Below are positions 6,051 through 8,756 of a stretch of 8,756 nucleotides of DNA, piece after piece. Below the pieces are notes generated by a model, which searched no databases, was not told the origin of the DNA, and saw nothing but the letters and a program-made list of their open reading frames with translations. Position 1 is the first letter of the stretch. Each line of letters starts with the position of its first letter. The position numbers and the translations under genes were made by a program. This DNA is from a bacterium (GTDB taxonomy: Bacteria; Babelota; Babeliae; Babelales; GCA-2401785). The DNA lies in NCBI GenBank assembly GCA_030629865.1, contig DAOVOC010000033.1:1-8756 (forward strand), read 5' to 3'.

Positions 6051-7099
6051 AATTTTAGGATTAACTACTATTCTGAAAAGTCATCCCAGTCATCGTCGCC
6101 ACAACCTTCTGGTATTTGATGGCGAACTTGATCTTTTTCTTGATTTTTAACATTGGGTTTGTTCTCAGAAAGGTCAAATAAGGAAGTATCTAAATTGGGA
6201 ACATAGTGGCAAAATGGTTTATGAGGCCCGTCATGTTTATAGGTATAAGAACCTGGGTAACACGGTTCAAATGTTGATCCATCTTTCATTTGTATAAAGG
6301 GCTGACATTTACAGTAAGTTTTAGGAGTCTGGTTGTACATATTTCTAAATAGGGAAAATGAAAGTTCTGGAGGTGTTTTGTTTGAGTTAAATGCGGTAAC
6401 AACCTTGAATTGCAAATTTAAGTAATTTCTTAACCTGTCGAGATAGAAATCTTTGTATAAATGATCATTGATGAATCTTCTACCGCAAGGTGTTATCAGG
6501 TGTGTGAGCTTTGTACATTTTTTAAGCATTTCATTTAGTGCAAATAAGTCTGTTAAACAAACCTTTACTCTTTTTTGTTTGGACCATGGGGGGGTACAGT
6601 AATCTTCGAGATCTAAATATGTCAGTTCTTTAAGTTTCGATATGATTTCTAGCGGCGGGGTTTCGATGTTGTTTCTACTAATATCAAGAAAGGTAAGCTG
6701 CAATTGAGCAATGGATTCTGGCAACATTTTAATATAGTTACATTGCAGATCAAGGAATTTAAGTTTTGTAAGGTTACTTATTTGAGGAAGTATTTCAATT
6801 ATGGCATCTCTATCAAGATATAATTTCTCAATGTTTTTTGGAACCCAGATTGTGTTTTTAATTAACTTACAACCAAGATTCTTACCTTTTTTTTGATCAT
6901 AAGACAAACCTCCTTGCCTAAAGACACCACCAATGCCATCAATAAATATGCGAGTAGTAACAACTGCCACCGGAACCATTTTATCGGAAAGTGCTTTGTC
7001 TAAAACCACCATTTCATCGTTCATGCAGTTTAAGGCTGGTGAAAGAAGAGAGAGTGTTAGAGCGAGAAGAAAAAAGCGTTTCATTTATTTTGTTCCTTT
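6051..7099 (-). repeat. Tandem duplication, copy A (LRR gene unit)
   Basis: This is one of two adjacent homologous units of about 1.05 kb. The segment 6051-6065 matches 7100-7114 exactly (offset 1049), including the bases just after the stop codon. The start-codon and ribosome-binding region at 7084-7099 matches that at 8144-8158. Identity is highest at the ends (signal peptide and tail codons) and lower in the middle. Confidence 0.75.
6068..7084 (-). CDS. Exported leucine-rich-repeat protein with Cys-rich C-terminal region (intact paralogue)
   Basis: The family is not recognised beyond its repeats. The 338 residues start with a clear signal peptide (MKRFFLLALTLSLLSPALNC), so the protein is probably exported. 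Leucine-rich repeats of the LxxLxLxxNxIxxLP type occupy about 85-162: IEKLYLDRDAIIEILPQI, LKFLDLQCNYIKMLPESI, LTFLDISRNNIETPP and LTYLDLED. A C-terminal region with no known match follows. It contains CLTDLFALNEMLKKCTKL (176-193), PCGRRF (199-204), FNSNKTPPELSFSLFR (232-247), YCKCQP (257-262) and PHKPFCHYVPNL (287-298). It ends in an acidic GDDDWDDFSE tail. Its even spread of Cys suggests disulfides or metal binding. AAAGGA lies 9 bases before the ATG. It is paralogous to the gene immediately upstream. LRR proteins in host-associated bacteria often bind host or surface proteins, which is a possible but unproven role here. Confidence 0.85.
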   Translation of the reverse strand: MKRFFLLALTLSLLSPALNCMNDEMVVLDKALSDKMVPVAVVTTRIFIDGIGGVFRQGGLSYDQKKGKNLGCKLIKNTIWVPKNIEKLYLDRDAIIEILPQISNLTKLKFLDLQCNYIKMLPESIAQLQLTFLDISRNNIETPPLEIISKLKELTYLDLEDYCTPPWSKQKRVKVCLTDLFALNEMLKKCTKLTHLITPCGRRFINDHLYKDFYLDRLRNYLNLQFKVVTAFNSNKTPPELSFSLFRNMYNQTPKTYCKCQPFIQMKDGSTFEPCYPGSYTYKHDGPHKPFCHYVPNLDTSLFDLSENKPNVKNQEKDQVRHQIPEGCGDDDWDDFSE

Positions 7100-7116
7100 A
7101 ATTTTAGGATTAACCT

Positions 7117-7164
7117 CTATTCTGGAAAACTATCCCAGTCATCGTCGCCACAGACCTCTAGATT
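7117..7164 (-). other. Orphaned C-terminal tail of the second LRR gene
   Basis: Reading in frame through the TGA at 7167-7165 gives 15 more codons, NLEVCGDDDWDSFPE, and then TAG (7119-7117). This closely matches the PEGCGDDDWDDFSE end of the intact paralogue. The TGA is therefore a premature stop relative to the ancestral gene. Confidence 0.8.
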
Positions 7165-8144
7165 TCAGATTTCTAGTTTGTTTTCAGAAAGGTCAAATAG
7201 AGAAGGATTTAAATTGGGAACATAGTAACAAAATGGTTTGTGAGACCCTCCATATTTATATTCCCAACCGACTGTCAACCGTTTAGCTATTGATCCATCG
7301 GATCTTGTTGCTACCGGTTGGCATCTGCAATAAGTTTTAGGAATTGGTTTGTATAGATAATTTCTAAATAGGACAAATGAAAGTTCTGGAGGTGTTTTGT
7401 TTGAATTGAATGCAACAGTGAATTTGCATGCTAAGTCTAAATAATCCTTGAGATTGTTTAGAGGCATGCAAGAGTAGAAACCGTAATGTCTACCGCAAGG
7501 TGCTGTAAAGGATTGTAAATTTGTACACTTTTTAAGCATTTCATTTAATGCAAAGATTTCATTTAAACAAACCTTTCTTCTGTTTTTCTCTCTGTAAAAA
7601 GGGGGTTTTTCCATAGCTGTCTCTATATTCCAATAGCAACAATCCAAGTATAAGCTTTCTAGATTTGTAAAGCCTGATATAAATCTGAATGGTGGTTCGG
7701 TGAAATCATTGTTGGCTATATTAAGATAAGTAAGTTTTAGTTGATGCATATCTTCTGGCAATTTTTTAAGAAGGTTGCGACTTAAGTCAACTTTTTTAAG
7801 ATTTATAAGTAATTTTATTGTAGGGAGAACCTCTATTATTTTAAAGCCAGAAAGATTGAGAAACTCAACGTCTTTTCTAGCCCATATTTTATTCCCAACT
7901 AACTTACACCGGTGGGTTTTATCTTTTGGTTCCTGTGGGTAATAATGTTGGTTTTTAAACTGCTGCTCCTGTTCGTTATAAAGTTTTTTTTTAACCACAC
8001 AAGACTTTTTTGTGGATGAATAACTACCACTGGCACCATGTCTTCGGAAAGTGTTTGGTCTAAAGCTGCCATATCATTGTTCATGCAATTTAAGGCTGGT
8101 GAAAGAAAAGAGAGTGTCAGAGCGAGAAGAAAAAAGCGTTTCAT
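7165..8144 (-). pseudogene. Second exported LRR protein, -1 frameshift near an A9 tract
   Basis: This is a paralogue of the LRR gene at 7084-6068, split over two frames. The first frame (8144 to 7899, 81 codons) encodes the signal peptide MKRFFLLALTLSFLSPALNC and then MVPVVVIHP, matching the paralogue. It leaves homology and stops at 7899. The rest, from a -1 frame open from before 7998 down to 7165, encodes CKLVGNKIW, the LRRs (for example LKKVDLSRNLLKKLP and LTYLNIANNDF) and the Cys-rich C-terminus with YCRCQP and SHKPFCYYVPNL. A run of nine A (7992-7984) lies at the switch. One extra A would join the halves into about 326 residues. The end is also shortened by an in-frame TGA. AAGGA lies 9 bases before the ATG, and the ATG overlaps the TGA of the upstream gene. 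It may be a pseudogene, a slippage-expressed gene, or contain a homopolymer sequencing error. Confidence 0.8.
7984..7992 (-). other. A9 homopolymer slippery site
   Basis: On the - strand the zero frame reads TTA AAA AAA AAC. This contains both A-AAA-AAA and A-AAA-AAC heptamers in the correct phase for -1 slippage, and nine A is long enough for RNA polymerase slippage. The downstream -1 frame (AAA CTT TAT) continues the conserved protein. Confidence 0.6.
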
Positions 8145-8756
8145 TTATTTTGTTCCTTAGTAATTATTTCCAGCCATTGTCTGGCCTGTTGAAATTGAGA
8201 TTGATATGTAAGATAAGTGCCTTTTGTCGTTTTTGCAAACTTTTTGCTGGCGCATTTTGACAAGAAATCTATAAAGCTTTCAATTTTTCCTGGTTTTATC
8301 CCAATCAGCGTTAGTTGCTGGAAAATCCATTCTTCAGAAATATGTTTGGCTTGGCTTTTGCCAAAGTGCTGGGTCATAAATGTGGTGATGATGTCATAAA
8401 GCTGCGAAGCGTCGTTATTCTTTTCGCACGTATTAATTTTTTGCATGGTGGAGATGAGCAAAAGGCTGCCGCTATTTTTGTTTTCCCACCATCTACGTAG
8501 TTTCTTGGCAGCCATCCATGCATAAGGCAATGTCATAAGCAGGACAAAGGCTAAGAACGGTATGCCTTGGTATGGCTCATCGCTTTGTGAATATCCTTCC
8601 AGCTCGTAGATCTCTGCTTTTTTAGGGTGTTTTTTTTCTTTAGTTTTTTGTTTTGGTTCAGGCGTTTGTGTTTGCTGAGCCTCGTCGCGTGGTTCAACGT
8701 TAAGTGAGATAGCTTTTGTTTTGAGCGTTTTAAATTGTTTGGATTTGACATCAAAA
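8141..8756 (-). CDS. BatD-like membrane protein, C-terminal part (cut by window edge)
   Basis: This is the C-terminal 204 residues of a larger protein whose start lies beyond 8756. The frame is open to the edge, so an apparent ATG start at 8536 lies inside the coding sequence. The visible part begins with FDVKSKQFKTLKTKAISLNV, which resembles the last Ig-like strand segment of BatD proteins (F-D-x-K-x-x-x-Y-x-T-L-x-T-x-x-I-x-L-x-V). A Lys/Gln/Pro-rich linker (about 21-48) comes next, then a transmembrane helix (about 64-83, IPFLAFVLLMTLPYAWMAA) and a basic stop-transfer stretch KKLRRWW. A cytoplasmic helical domain of about 110 residues ends the protein. BatD belongs to the Bat/aerotolerance operon with MoxR and BatA/B, but none of those partners is in view, so the assignment rests on one motif and the topology. 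The stop codon TGA overlaps the ATG of the disrupted LRR gene (ATGA), suggesting translational coupling. Confidence 0.6.
   Translation of the reverse strand, partial: FDVKSKQFKTLKTKAISLNVEPRDEAQQTQTPEPKQKTKEKKHPKKAEIYELEGYSQSDEPYQGIPFLAFVLLMTLPYAWMAAKKLRRWWENKNSGSLLLISTMQKINTCEKNNDASQLYDIITTFMTQHFGKSQAKHISEEWIFQQLTLIGIKPGKIESFIDFLSKCASKKFAKTTKGTYLTYQSQFQQARQWLEIITKEQNK

Larger units (their letters stand above)
5828..6067. other. Non-coding region between LRR gene and lipoprotein gene
   Basis: These 240 bases contain no credible coding sequence on either strand. From right to left on the - strand they hold an AT-rich stretch after the LRR stop codon, a candidate promoter (5958-5987) and a perfect inverted repeat (5938-5965). 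A GC-richer, potentially folded leader (5851-5935) and the AGGGG ribosome-binding site of the lipoprotein gene follow. Confidence 0.7.
7100..8158 (-). repeat. Tandem duplication, copy B (disrupted LRR gene unit)
   Basis: This is the second copy of the duplicated unit. Over about 78 bases covering the ribosome-binding site and first 20 codons it differs from copy A at only about three positions. The central LRR region is clearly diverged. The contrast suggests local gene conversion or strong constraint on the secretion signal. Confidence 0.75.

Noticed and set aside
7117..8144. Alternative genetic code with TGA as a sense codon
   Set aside because: Only one TGA interrupts a gene, that gene already carries a frameshift, Trp is encoded by TGG throughout, and the BatD-like gene appears to end at TGA. 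A simple mutation is more likely.
8141..8536. Separate 131-residue protein starting at ATG 8536
   Set aside because: The frame stays open upstream to the window edge and the ATG lies within a transmembrane helix, so it is an internal Met of a longer protein.
8551..8754. Small Lys-rich open frame on the - strand
   Set aside because: It is a shifted frame of the BatD-like gene. The correct frame is open to the window edge and encodes a recognisable segment with a transmembrane helix.

Overview
The window reads as a gene-dense, moderately AT-rich bacterial chromosome fragment. The combination of ordinary housekeeping genes with secreted leucine-rich-repeat (LRR) proteins, a secreted HD-domain protein, a small glycine-zipper lipoprotein and a BatD-like membrane protein suggests a host-associated or intracellular bacterium with a reduced genome. 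Candidatus Dependentiae (TM6) is my best guess. That assignment is inference from gene content, not from any marker gene search.

Layout: one gene, rho (1-1518), is on the + strand; everything else is on the - strand. rho converges on prmC, and the rho-side terminator hairpin (about 1561-1597) includes the prmC stop codon. Reading leftward on the - strand, a sigma70-type promoter (5375-5403) precedes a probable four-gene unit: secreted COG1078-type HD phosphohydrolase (5334-4276), sufC (4192-3452), ftsY (3438-2545) and prmC (2453-1569). This groups Fe-S assembly, membrane protein targeting and release-factor methylation.

Upstream of that unit is a free-standing glycine-zipper lipoprotein gene (5827-5522). 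It ends in a strong intrinsic terminator (5455-5495). It is preceded by about 240 bases of non-coding DNA that hold a candidate promoter, a perfect 10-bp inverted repeat and a possible three-way-junction RNA leader.

The right-hand third holds a tandem duplication of about 1.05 kb. Two paralogous exported LRR proteins share a nearly identical signal-peptide segment and a Cys-rich C-terminal region. The copy nearer the centre (7084-6068) is intact. The other (8144-7165) carries a -1 shift near a run of nine A and an in-frame TGA before a still-recognisable C-terminal tail. It is therefore either a decaying pseudogene or a gene expressed by slippage. Its ATG overlaps the stop codon of a membrane protein gene, cut by the window edge, that looks like the C-terminal part of BatD.

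The most interesting material is the LRR pair (frameshift at the homopolymer, conserved Cys/His region), the exported HD enzyme and the structured leader of the lipoprotein gene. I see no tRNA, rRNA, CRISPR array, transposase or phage gene. No stretch longer than 300 bases lacks a gene.
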